NCBI GenBank assembly: GCA_005656395.1
Contig: SRSI01000004.1
Location: 1,860,001-1,924,000, forward strand
Length of the DNA: 64,000 nucleotides
From: Strongyloides papillosus
Taxonomy: Eukaryota; Nematoda; Chromadorea; Rhabditida; Strongyloididae
Direction: 5' to 3'
This document shows, piece after piece, positions 25,578 through 35,710 of the stretch (position 1 is the stretch's first letter; each line of letters opens with the position of its first letter). Below the pieces are notes generated by a model. It saw nothing but the letters and a program-made list of their open reading frames with translations, was not told the DNA's origin and did not search any database. The position numbers were made by a program, and so were the translations under genes.

Positions 25578-26550
25578 ATGAAAGTGTTAGGTCTTCAAAA
25601 TCTTTCATCTAAAATTTTCAAAAAAATCGCAGACATAGATAAAGAACAAAGTAACTATGATGAAGAGGAAATTGATGTTCGAAACAATTTAGCATGCTTA
25701 TATAGGATAATTGATTATATGGGGTTATCACAAAGTATCTTTAACCATTTAACGGTAAAATTACTCAATATGGTTCTGTTTATACAAAATATTTTTTTGT
25801 AGGCAAGGATTTCAAAATTAAAAGATGAAATATTAATTAACCCATTTGGTTTGTTATACCATGAAATTACTTCTTCAAGTTTAATTAAAGTAGATATAAA
25901 AGGAAATATTCTTGAAAAAGGAAGCACAAATTATGGAGTTAATAATGCTGGGTACATTCTTCATTCTGCTATTCATGAAAATTACCATGACATTGGATGC
26001 GTCATTCACTTACATGTTCCAGATGTTGTTGCTGTTTCTTCAATGGAATGTGGTTTATTACCACTTTCTCAAGAAGCAATGATTATTGGGGAAGTTGCTT
26101 ATCATAATTATGAAGGTATCATAAACAATGAAAATGAAAAGAAAAAATTTGTCAATGATTTGGGAGACAAAAAAGTTATGCTTTTAAGAAATCATGGATT
26201 TGTTTGTTGTGGTGAAACGATTATGGAAGCATTATTTTTGACTTATCATTTAGTAATTGCTTGTGAAACGCAGGTATTTTAAAATTCAAAAAAATCTTTT
26301 TGCTATATATTTTTAGGTCAAAATACTTTCAATGGCGAAATATGAGAACACTAAAGTTATAATTCCATCACTTGATGCTCAACAAACAACCTTCAAAATT
26401 GCAAGTGGTGGAGCAGGTGGCGTTAATTTTGTAGGAAAACATAATGATAAATTTGAAGGAAAATGGGAAAGAGGTGAACTGGAATGGGAAGGCTGGATAC
26501 GTATATTAGACGATATGAAGTTAGAAACAGGATATAAATATAAGAAATAG
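25578..26550 (+). CDS. Adducin head-domain protein (class II aldolase/adducin fold), lacking neck and tail
   Basis: Three exons, 25578-25754, 25803-26273 and 26317-26550, with introns of 48 and 43 bp that keep frame, giving 293 aa. The body matches the adducin globular head: [52 protein letters not shown] (His128/His130), [25 protein letters not shown] and the closing [20 protein letters not shown] block. Adducins cap actin barbed ends and link spectrin to actin in the membrane skeleton; that activity needs the neck and the MARCKS-like basic tail, and both are absent because the frame stops right after the head. It therefore may be a head-only paralogue with a changed role (dimerising decoy or enzyme-like) or a truncated gene. 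Conserved frame and clean splice sites favour a real protein. A bacterial-type aldolase is unlikely given the adducin-specific blocks. Confidence 0.85.
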
Positions 26551-28590
26551 GACAGAAAACACCTTTTTAAAATTAAAAATTATTATACATATGACTGCAT
26601 ATGAAACTTAATTTAATGTTCAAAAAATGAGTTTGAATGTCTAGTGTAGTTTTGAATATGGATACAATAATTATAGAAAACATATATATCATTCTTTAAA
26701 TTTGTTAAGATTTTTTCTATACTTCACATTATGTTTTTAAACAAAAAAAAAACAACAATATACTTTACCGCTTTGAAGTTTATATTCAAATTTAATATTT
26801 TTCCTTGTAGGATGTAGAATTTTTTTTATCCAACACATTTTTACATTGGAATTTTTCTATCTTTTTATTTGAAGTAGTAAATAAACTTTTGTAATATATA
26901 AAAAAAATTATGATAATATTACTATAGCTAAAACATAAATGTACATGGTATCTTAACAAATATAAGTACTAAAATGTAAAAGTAATCACTTAAAATTCTT
27001 TAATTATCACCTCACAATTTATTTTTAATTTGCTACCTTTAAAAATAAATGTTACTTCTATTAAAATTTGCAATTTCATCTTTTATGCGACATTCCATGG
27101 ACAAAGATTAACATTTTAAGAAAATATCTTATCACCGTCACCTAATTTTCCTTGATATACTAAAAATTACATGGTCTTCCTCTAGATGTATCTTCACTTT
27201 CAACAAAATTTACCTTGTAATTTATTCTTTTAAATAATAAACAATAATTATGAAATAATAAATTTGTCAACGTATACAAATTTATATATAAATTTTAACA
27301 TATTTTTTAAAAAGCATTAACTAAATTTACCATAACAAGACCAAAAGCAAATAAATTATTGGAAATATAAAATTATTTATGCTGAAATAACTTTATAAAA
27401 GTAGATATTTATCTTCCTGTTCTGTCAATTAAATGATAGTATATTCTAAAAACGAATGAATATTAAAATTGAATTCGAAGAAGATACCTTTTTCAGAAAT
27501 AACTTAGTTTTCTTTAATTTAAAATTATCGGGATTAGTCTGTTTTTTTTAGTTGGAACAATATACATTTATAAGCTATTTATTCATAAAATTTTGTTAGA
27601 TTTTAGAAAAATTGTAGAAGAAAAAAAAATTTGATTTCTTCGTTAACAATTTAGGAGTAAAAAAGCATAAAAATAAGCATAATTCAGTTAGTTTAAAATT
27701 AATAAATCACATCATGTTTTTATTATTAGACTTTGAGTAAGTTCTATATTATAATGATAATTTTATGGAATTCTAATGATATTTTAATAAAACTATAACT
27801 TTATAACTGCTAAGTTTTTTATAAAAGGGTTAAACCATTAACTCATAGATTGATTAATTTTTATTCAAAATATAAAGTATTAAGTTTACACATCATTTCG
27901 AGATTGGTTATTTTGATTAAACTAAAAATCATTTTGGGCCATTATCTCTAAAACAAGCTATTTAAAAAATTAACTTTTACAAAAAAGAGGTAAGAAAAAA
28001 GAAGCTTTTATAAATAACTTGAAAAATCTTTAGCCAAATATTTTTTGTAGTATGCAAGAAAAAAACACCAATGATTATTATTATAAAAATTTTACTAATT
28101 TAAAAAAAATAAAAGGATAAAATTGCATTTTTTTGTAAAAAAGTATAAATATATACGCATGACATTGAAAATAAAACTAACTCTGATCTCTGTAGAACAA
28201 TATACTTTAATATGGCTATATATTTATGTTTAAATAAAATTTGTATATTAATACTAATTATAATAATATTGGCTAATCATTCATTAAACTATGTAAATTA
28301 TACTAAATAGTTTGTTTAAAGATAGTCTTCAATTTATATTTTATCATTTTGAAATGTCTTCTTCTGTCAACGTTCTTCAAAAAAATTAACCAAAAAAGCA
28401 ATCTTTCAGAAAATAACATAATTAAAATTATTTAATTATGATCCAAATCTTCAAACTAGAAATTAAACGCTTGAGTATATCTTCATTAAAATTGAATAAT
28501 TTTAACATGAGTTATAATAAATAAAAACTTGATTATTGTATTTCTTTGCATTATATATGATAACAAATTTTTTAAATAATTTTACGATAC
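26551..28590. other. Intergenic AT-rich region
   Basis: Nothing recognisable on either strand; all open frames are short and low-complexity. Confidence 0.5.
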
Positions 28591-28592
28591 TA

Positions 28593-29480
28593 CTAGGTTG
28601 GTGCAAAAGTTCTGTCGTTTTTTTAACCGAAACTTTAAAAGGCTATAATTTTTATATGAAAATGACTTAATTTGTAATATGCTATCCATTATTACGAACA
28701 ACTTGTCCTCAATTAGTAGCTACCTTACCGATTCCAGATTTGAAGAATTTCTTAATCTTTTTGAAGAAAGTTTCAAAAAAGCCAATAATTACTTCATCAA
28801 CTTTACAGAAGTGTCTACCATCCTAGAAGTTATGTAGAGATAAGAGTAGATAGTGAATAGATAGAGAAACATCTGGAGAATATATTGTGTGCGAGAGAAA
28901 TTCATAGCTTCTCTCATCCAGATTTTTCCGAGTCTTCAATGATACATGTCGTCATACTGAAGAACAACATTTTTATCATTTTCTCAATTTCGTAATTTTT
29001 TTTAGATATTTCTTGTCTAATTTTGATAGCATTTTGCATTAAAGCTCATTAAAAGTATTTTGGAATTGATAGAATCTCCAAAAATCTTCATTGGAAGCTG
29101 AAATCATACAAATGGATGCTTCATCTTCAAGACTTACTTCTTTGTCTTAAATCTTTAAGAACGATCTTTATATAGTCCCAATATTTGCTACATTTCCCTC
29201 AATCCTACACATAAATTTTTAGAAGCATCAGTTGTCATTTGTCTTAGTTGGAACTTTTAGAAGACATAATTTCAAAAATGACTTCTGACTGCCTTCATGT
29301 TAGCAAAAGGAAATGTAGCATAGATAATATAGAAATTTGCTATTATTGCAAATTTTAAAGTAAAGAAGTAGTACAATCTATCTATTTTAATGACTTAATT
29401 TTTTGTCAATTGTGATTATATTTTTTTGATGATAGAAAGTGATATTGAAAAAAAACGACAGAACTTTTACACCAACCTAA
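28593..29480 (-). mobile_element. Degenerate mariner element (888 bp), transposase on the minus strand
   Basis: Terminal inverted repeats of about 30 bp (TAGGTTGGTGCAAAAGTTCT at the left end; the right end differs by one base in the part compared) are flanked by TA (28591-28592 and 29481-29482), the mariner target duplication. On the minus strand fragments of transposase survive in broken frames: TRKNLDE.SYEFLSH, YSPDVSLSIHYL and FFETFFKKI.KFFKSGIGKV, corresponding to the C-terminal catalytic third of mariner proteins. The N-terminal third is not recognisable and the element is about 400 bp shorter than a full mariner. It is a dead copy. Confidence 0.88.
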
Positions 29481-29482
29481 TA

Positions 29483-30926
29483 ATACGACAAACAAACTGC
29501 CTGTTAACTGTACAGAATAACATATAACTCTGTAATATTTAAATATAAATATTTATAAATGCTAATTAATTATTTTATTATGATAATTTTAATTATATTA
29601 TTTTCTATTTAAAAAGCATGTTTTTTATAATAAATCAGTTTAGTCTTCACTGAAATAAATGGATTTTGGTGCTAAACTCATAGCCTTAGCTATGAGCAAA
29701 GGTTACAACAAACTCTATTAGAAGTAATTAAAGTATTATAATTTTAAAAAACTTTTATAAGCTTTTTTAACGAGGTGCTATTCCCGGGTGATAATACGAA
29801 ATAAAATATAATATAGAACCTTTTATTAATATGAAGAAACAACAATCTTTACTATTTCAATATATGACATTATGCATGATTTCTTCTTGGTATATATATC
29901 TTCTTTTAGTTAATGCCTTCTGAAGGCGTTACACTTTAAATTTTTATGCAACTACACAAATATTAATTATGTCGAAAGAAACAAAATTCTTTTTTACAAT
30001 CATGACTTGTATGAGAATTTTATGTAAAAAGTAGTATTTTGGAATTAATATAATTTTATCATTATTTATTGCTATTTAAACAGGACTTTTTTTCGATATA
30101 ACATATGTTGCTACTTTCAATATACATTTTAATTATTTTGTTTGATCGAGAATGTCAAACTTATAACTTCAATTTTATCTTCAATATTGCTTTAAAATGT
30201 CAAAATGTTCGGAATCTTTTTTAAAATTGTGACTATTTTAGGGGATTCATTTACGTTAGAAGTATTTTTTTAAGAGAAACATTGTTTAGATAATCCATAG
30301 ATCTATTAGAAAATTTTTGCCTTATTATCTTTTTTTTATTGTTATTTATAAAACTTTGACTTAAAAAATTGTCAAAAGGCATATAAGTAAAATTTGTTAA
30401 ATAAAGTAAACATAAATCAAAATTCGAATGTGTAAAGTAAAGATTAGTTACTAACTATTAAGTTTATAATTAACGTTCTATTTATTTAATAGTTTGTGAC
30501 TTTATTTTCAATTTCTTTTTAAGCAGTCTTTTTGGACTTTATAAAACATAAAATAATCTGTTGGTTTACTCAAGAATAAAAATTCAAAAATATTAATTAT
30601 CTATTAAGATTAAAAATTATTTTATGAAAATCAAATTCTTATAGCATTATATTATCTTTAAATGTCAATAGATCAAAATGCCTACATATATTAAAGTTTT
30701 TATTTAAGATTATACATATATCTTTAAATTCTTCATTATTTATTATATCAATTGTCACAAGTAATTTAAAACTTTATATCCTTATTTTTGATAACAATTT
30801 CATAGTAACATTTTAATTTTTTTAAAATATTTAAACTTTCTTGAAATATGTTTCAACTTCTTCATTTTGTTTCTTGTACAAAAAATTAAAATTTCACTTG
30901 TTTTTAACAAAAATGATATTGTTTAC
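29483..30926. other. Intergenic AT-rich region
   Basis: No supported gene. A TCTGAAGGCG motif recurs (29920 in TTCTGAAGGCGTTAC; again near 31278), possibly leftover repeat sequence, but no element boundaries can be drawn. Confidence 0.4.
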
Positions 30927-31868
30927 TACACACAAGAAAAAAATAGGAAGCATTTTTGCGTAAAGTGAATTTTTCCCTACTAACAAAATTTGAATTTTCT
31001 TAATTTGCCACTAATTTTATCGCAATTAAATTGTACATAAAAATTAAACAATAATTAAGTAGTTATTAAAATAAGTTTTTATTTTTTATTATATTATTGA
31101 TATTTTAAAACTTAGACTGTCTTCTACAAATACTTATTTAACTATAAGATTAGAATTTTATGTAAGGTTATAAATGCTTTTATAACGAGCATTTATGAAC
31201 ATATCACAACATTTTTGTTATTAAGTTTAAGTAGTTTGAATTACTATAAATTATACTTTTTTATGAAGTTACACTCTTCTGAAGGCGGAAATTTTTTTTG
31301 GTGACGTTAAGGATCCTATTTAAAAATCAAATCTATGAAAAGTTATAAAATAACATAGATTGTTATCTATAGTAAAAAATATCTTATACATATTTAAAGT
31401 TAATACATAAACAAAAACTAATAATATTTTTAATTATTAATGCTTTGTGTGATTAAATAATAATTTTTGGCTTTTTGTTATTATTGTTATGAATTTTTTA
31501 TTTTTATTGTTGCTAGTAAATTGTTTAGAACAATAATTTTTGTTAAAACTTAACAACTCTACACGAAATTGAGTTCTAACAACATGTTTCATATATATTA
31601 GATAAAAAATTAGATCCTAAGATAAGGATTATATCAAAACATGTAAGATTAAATAAAAGTTACATTACATTAAAATATAAAAATATGTAATTTTGTAAAA
31701 AAAAAAGCAAAATTTTGCGACAACCTAAATATTTTTCATCGTTAAAAACATTTCTGCTATCGCTTGATAATTTTAAAATTTTAATAAATGTTGATTTTTT
31801 TAACAGCTGGAATTTTTACTGCATTTTATGTAGTAATGTCAAAATTTTTCCCATTTTTTTTCTGTGTA
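30927..31868. mobile_element. 942 bp inverted-repeat element, copy 1 (family shared with 53511-56200)
   Basis: Left end TACACACAAGAAAAAAATAG, right end the inverse TTTTTTTTCTGTGTA. The first 100 or so bases match, reversed, the right end at about 56095-56200, and the last 180 bases match, reversed, the left end at 53511-53690. No transposase frame is visible, so it is a non-autonomous element. Target duplication is unclear (perhaps 2-3 bp), so the superfamily is undecided. Confidence 0.7.
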
Positions 31869-32627
31869 TATACTAAGAATTTGTATTCTATTAAAATCTA
31901 GAAATTTACAAATGCACAATAGTTGTCTTTCAGATAATTTCTCCTATTTTTCGTTTTTTATACTAATTGCTGGACAAAACGTTTAATGCTTATGTTCCCT
32001 GCGTAATTATTATATTCCATTTTTCAATAATAACTTATTTAAATATATTAAAACATTATTATCGACATATTGATAATTCAAACACTCATAGATAACATGT
32101 TATGAAATGTCCTGAATTCTGACTATCATTTCAAAATAAAAGTTAATATTACAAGGCATATTATATTAAATGTTTTTATCATTATAAGAATTTAAAGTAG
32201 TTTTAGCAATGTAGGAATTAAGACTTCAACTAACTTTATTTATGTTTTGGTATTTTAATAGCCATATTTTTACATGACTTTTGTTAATATTTACTGTTGA
32301 ATCAGTTAATAATAAATTAATGGAAATAATTCCGTATTTAGGTACTTTAATTTCAAATTCCATGTAACTTCAATACAATAAATATACTTCTTGAAAGCTG
32401 CTCGTATGTCTTAGAAAACAAAAATTACTTGTTCCATATAATAGTTGTAAGTATTTTTTATATTTCTTCATATAGCCTGTAGGCATATAGATTTACTTAA
32501 TGATGCTGACACCGGTAAGGCGTAGTATTAAAACCGAGATTTTACAAAAATGACGCGGAAAAGCGTTATTTTTATGAACCTCATACCTTCAAGGCGCACC
32601 GTAAAATAAATTATAAAACACTTTCTA
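31869..32627. other. Intergenic region
   Basis: No gene seen. The last 130 bases (GACACCGGTAAGGCG near 32509 and onward) are less AT-rich and may be the outer part of the long inverted repeat, but they do not pair well with the right side. Confidence 0.4.
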
Positions 32628-32928
32628 TTGTTATTTCTATTAAAAATTAGGTATTATGCTTTTTTAATAATTTTAAAATTTCTATTTTAATGGTGTTTCT
32701 CACTTCAAAAAATACCCCAAAATGGCACTTTTTGGTACTTTACGGAGGTCACCACGAAATTTCAAACAATATGAGATAGGTGCCATTCGATTCCTAAACT
32801 TCTTATCTATGACATATTTCTTTCAAAGGAACTGTTGCGACTGGAAAAAAAGTTATGAGGCAAAAAGTAAGTTTACTTCAAAAAGTACCAAATCTTTAAT
32901 GATAAAAAACGTAAAAAAATATTTTTGC
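32628..32928 (+). repeat. Left arm of a long imperfect inverted repeat
   Basis: About 300 bp that pairs with 34962-35250 in reverse complement. Shared blocks include AAAAATTAGGTATTAT, ACTTCAAAAAATACCC, CTAAACTTCTTATCTAT and AAAAAGTTATGAGGCAAAAA. An 80-codon frame within the arm is an accident of the repeat, not a gene. Confidence 0.8.
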
Positions 32929-33092
32929 ATAACTTTTTTGGCATTTTTATTAAAATTTATATAGTTAATATCAAAAGGTAAAAAAAATGCAAAAATTTTA
33001 AAAACTACCAATTTCTAGAGTCATGACAATTATTCACTGCTCTCATTAGATAAAACATTCTTTTTCATTGTTTCATAGTATTATAAGTTATA

Positions 33093-34372
33093 TTAGGTTG
33101 TTCAATTGAAAATGTCGCTTTTTACATCATAAAATTTTAAATGATCATAATTTTCTTATACGTTCACGTATCGCTACAAGATATATACCATCTTGTAGAG
33201 CAAATCGAGGACTATCGTTGTCATCTTTTTGCATTTTGTTTGCAATTATTAAAAAGTTGCCATTACTCTAAAAAGAAGTTACGTCAAAAATAGATTTCCG
33301 ACCAATTTACTTGTACGAGTTCACACTTGGCCAAGCACCAACTAAAACTTTAAGGAAAATAAATAAAGCATTTTGTCAAAGATCCACTAACAAACGAACC
33401 ATACAACGTTGGTTCTAGAAATTCCACAATGGAGATATAAGTCTTCAGAGAAAGGAGGGTTTTCATGGAATAAATGTTCTTGAGAACGAAAAAATAAAAA
33501 GAATTCTGGAACATAATCCAAGAATAACTGTTCGGGAGCTCACTGGGGAATTGAATGTCAGTGTTGGACCTGTATCCAACCACTTAAAACATAAATATGA
33601 AGAAAAAAATAGATTCTTACATACCCCATGAGTTACTCTCAACCAATGTTTTAGAAGCATGTAAACTTGTTATTCTTTGATTCACAGGAACAAAATGACC
33701 TATTTTTAAAAAGAATTATAACGTGCGATGAAAAATGGATCATGTTTGACAATTGTAAAAGGTCATCGCAATGGGTGGGCAAAAATGAGAGCCCTAAAAA
33801 CTTCCGAAACTCAGGCATTCAAATAAGAAGATAATCTTAATTATTTGGTGAAATTGTGATAAAAACATCCATCATAAGTATCTAAATCCTAGAGAAACTA
33901 TGACTGCAGACAGATACTGTAAGGAAGAAGAAGAAATGCGCAAGAAATTATCTGTTCTGAAGCCTGGAATTGGTCAACAAAAGAGGTTTAATATTACTCC
34001 ATGATAATGCTAAACCTCACGTTTCAAAAACGACGGTGAGGAAGCTTAAAGACTTAGAATGTGAAACTCTACTACATCTTGCTTATTCATCGGACTTGTC
34101 TCCAACAGATTATCATTTATTCAAGGAATTAGAGCTTCATTTGCGGCAGAAGAAATTCACCAAATCTGATGACCTGAAAAATGACGTCTTGAAGTTTTTG
34201 GATTCTAGAGACCGGAGTTTTTTTCAAATGGCATAAATAAACTTGTATCATGTTGGCAACAATGTGCTTATTCCAACGGCACTTATTTCAAATAAAAATA
34301 TTAATTTTTGACTAAGTTATGACATTTTAAAATTTACTGTCAAAAAGCGACATTTTCAATCGAACAACCTAA
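33093..34372 (+). mobile_element. Full-length but inactive mariner element, 1280 bp
   Basis: Terminal repeats start TTAGGTTGTTCAATTGAAAA at the left and end with the inverse (TTTTCAATCGAACAACCTAA) at the right, one mismatch in that stretch. TA flanks both ends (33091-33092, 34373-34374). Length is the textbook 1.28 kb of mariner. The element sits between the arms of the long inverted repeat. The TIR differs from that of the mariner at 28.6 kb (GTTCAATTG against GGTGCAAAA), so this is a different lineage. Confidence 0.93.
33290..34295 (+). pseudogene. Mariner transposase remnant (D,D34D type)
   Basis: Recognisable pieces in order: an N-terminal DNA-binding part (FTLGQAPTKTLRKINKAF, then RTIQRWF), a HINV/ELTGELNVS region, the first catalytic aspartate in TCDEKWI, the second in LLHDNAKPH, and the third in SPTDYH, fitting D,D34D of mariners. 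The longest intact stretch is 33970-34233, covering the last two catalytic residues. Breaks: an in-frame TAG after RWF near 33415, frame changes in the middle, and a stop after SFFQMA at 34236, where the downstream C-terminal residues continue in another frame. It cannot make an active enzyme. Confidence 0.9.
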
Positions 34373-34374
34373 TA

Positions 34375-34961
34375 TAATGAAAGCAAATTGAGTAGTTCTT
34401 AGGCCAAGCATATACATTTTTAATTTTTTGCTCACTGAAATAACAAGAAGTCAAATAAACACCAATAAATTCAACCAAGTGATAAACCAAAATATGTTAT
34501 TTTGATGATACATTGAATTCTTTAGCAAAAGCAGAATATTTCTAGAGATTCTTTAATTTTTCTATGTAGATCTTCAAAACATTTTGTTGAGTTTTATTAA
34601 TTTTTCAGTAATGCATAATTACTTCTTATATAAAAAGCTCCTAAGGCTTTTAGAAAGTTCATTTCTTCTTTTTGTTTGTCCATTGACATGTTCAAATTGA
34701 TACAGCTGGTTTTAAATCTTAATAAAGCGAATTTTTTTTCCAGGCATATTGAGATAGATAAATAAATCAAATAGTTAAGATAAATTAATTGTTTTGCCTT
34801 TATAGCTGATAATTGTTAGCATTTTTGGTCGGAAATCTTTTTAATTTAATAAAAAAACTTTGGTATTTTTTACATGTTTATCGCTAGCTTTTTTCATTTG
34901 TTTCCATTCTTTAAAAGTTTTATAATATACATTTTTAGTTTTAAGTATGTTTTATAATTTA
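34375..34961. other. Interior of the long inverted repeat, right of the mariner
   Basis: AT-rich spacer with no frame. With 32929-33092 it makes up about 750 bp of interior once the mariner is removed. Confidence 0.5.
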
Positions 34962-35250
34962 AATAATATTTTTTTATCATTTTTATTTTAAAATTTGATA
35001 CTTTTTGAGGTAAACTGACTTTTTGCCTCATAACTTTTTTTCGAGTCATAAAACCTTATTTGAAAAAGTTATAGATAAGAAGTTTAGAAATCGGATGACA
35101 CCTACCTCATAATTTTTAAAATCTCATGGTAGTCTCTGTAAAGTTCCAAAAAATGCCATTTTGGGTATTTTTTGAAGTAAAGAACACATTTAAAATTTAA
35201 ATTTTTAAAAAAGTATAATACCTAATTTTTAAAAAAAATAACAATACAAA
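34962..35250 (-). repeat. Right arm of the long imperfect inverted repeat
   Basis: Reverse complement of 32628-32928 with substitutions and small indels. The sequence further right (to about 35370, with AAAAAGCGCGAAAAAGC) has no clear partner on the left, so the outer ends have diverged or been lost. Confidence 0.8.
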
Positions 35251-35710
35251 ATAATTTAATATCACCTTTACAATGTTTCCTTAAATTATAAAAATGCGTT
35301 TTTACCTGCCAAAAAGCGCGAAAAAGCATAAAATCCGGTCATCTTATCGGTCTGTGCTTATAACAAGAAGATGAAGATCGTGTTAATCCTAACACGATTT
35401 TTTTTGGTTGAATATATTTGCAATTCGAGGTCAACAGGTCTCATTTAGAAAGTTACGCACAGAAATGCGTTGGCAGTTATTACACATGTATTCTCAAACA
35501 AATTTATTTTAATGTATGCAGAAAAGAATTAGTTTTATCATTTATATTTCTTAGCTGTGTAGTAGATAGTACATATTATATCCAAATGTAATATACTTTT
35601 TTTAATAATTGTCCATAAAGTATATCGCTATGTTATACTATTTCTTATCATTTTTTTTAAATTACTTTAAAATTTTATGGTTTTAGATATTTTGAATAAG
35701 GAATTTAAAA
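35251..35710. other. Upstream region and leader of tsn-1
   Basis: Contains the decayed end of the inverted repeat, then AT-rich sequence, and a GGTTTTAG acceptor at about 35679-35686 that gives a leader of 24 nt before the ATG. Likely a spliced-leader site. Confidence 0.5.

Noticed and set aside
32722..32964. 80-codon plus-strand frame
   Set aside because: Lies in the left arm of the long inverted repeat; not conserved in the right arm and no protein character.
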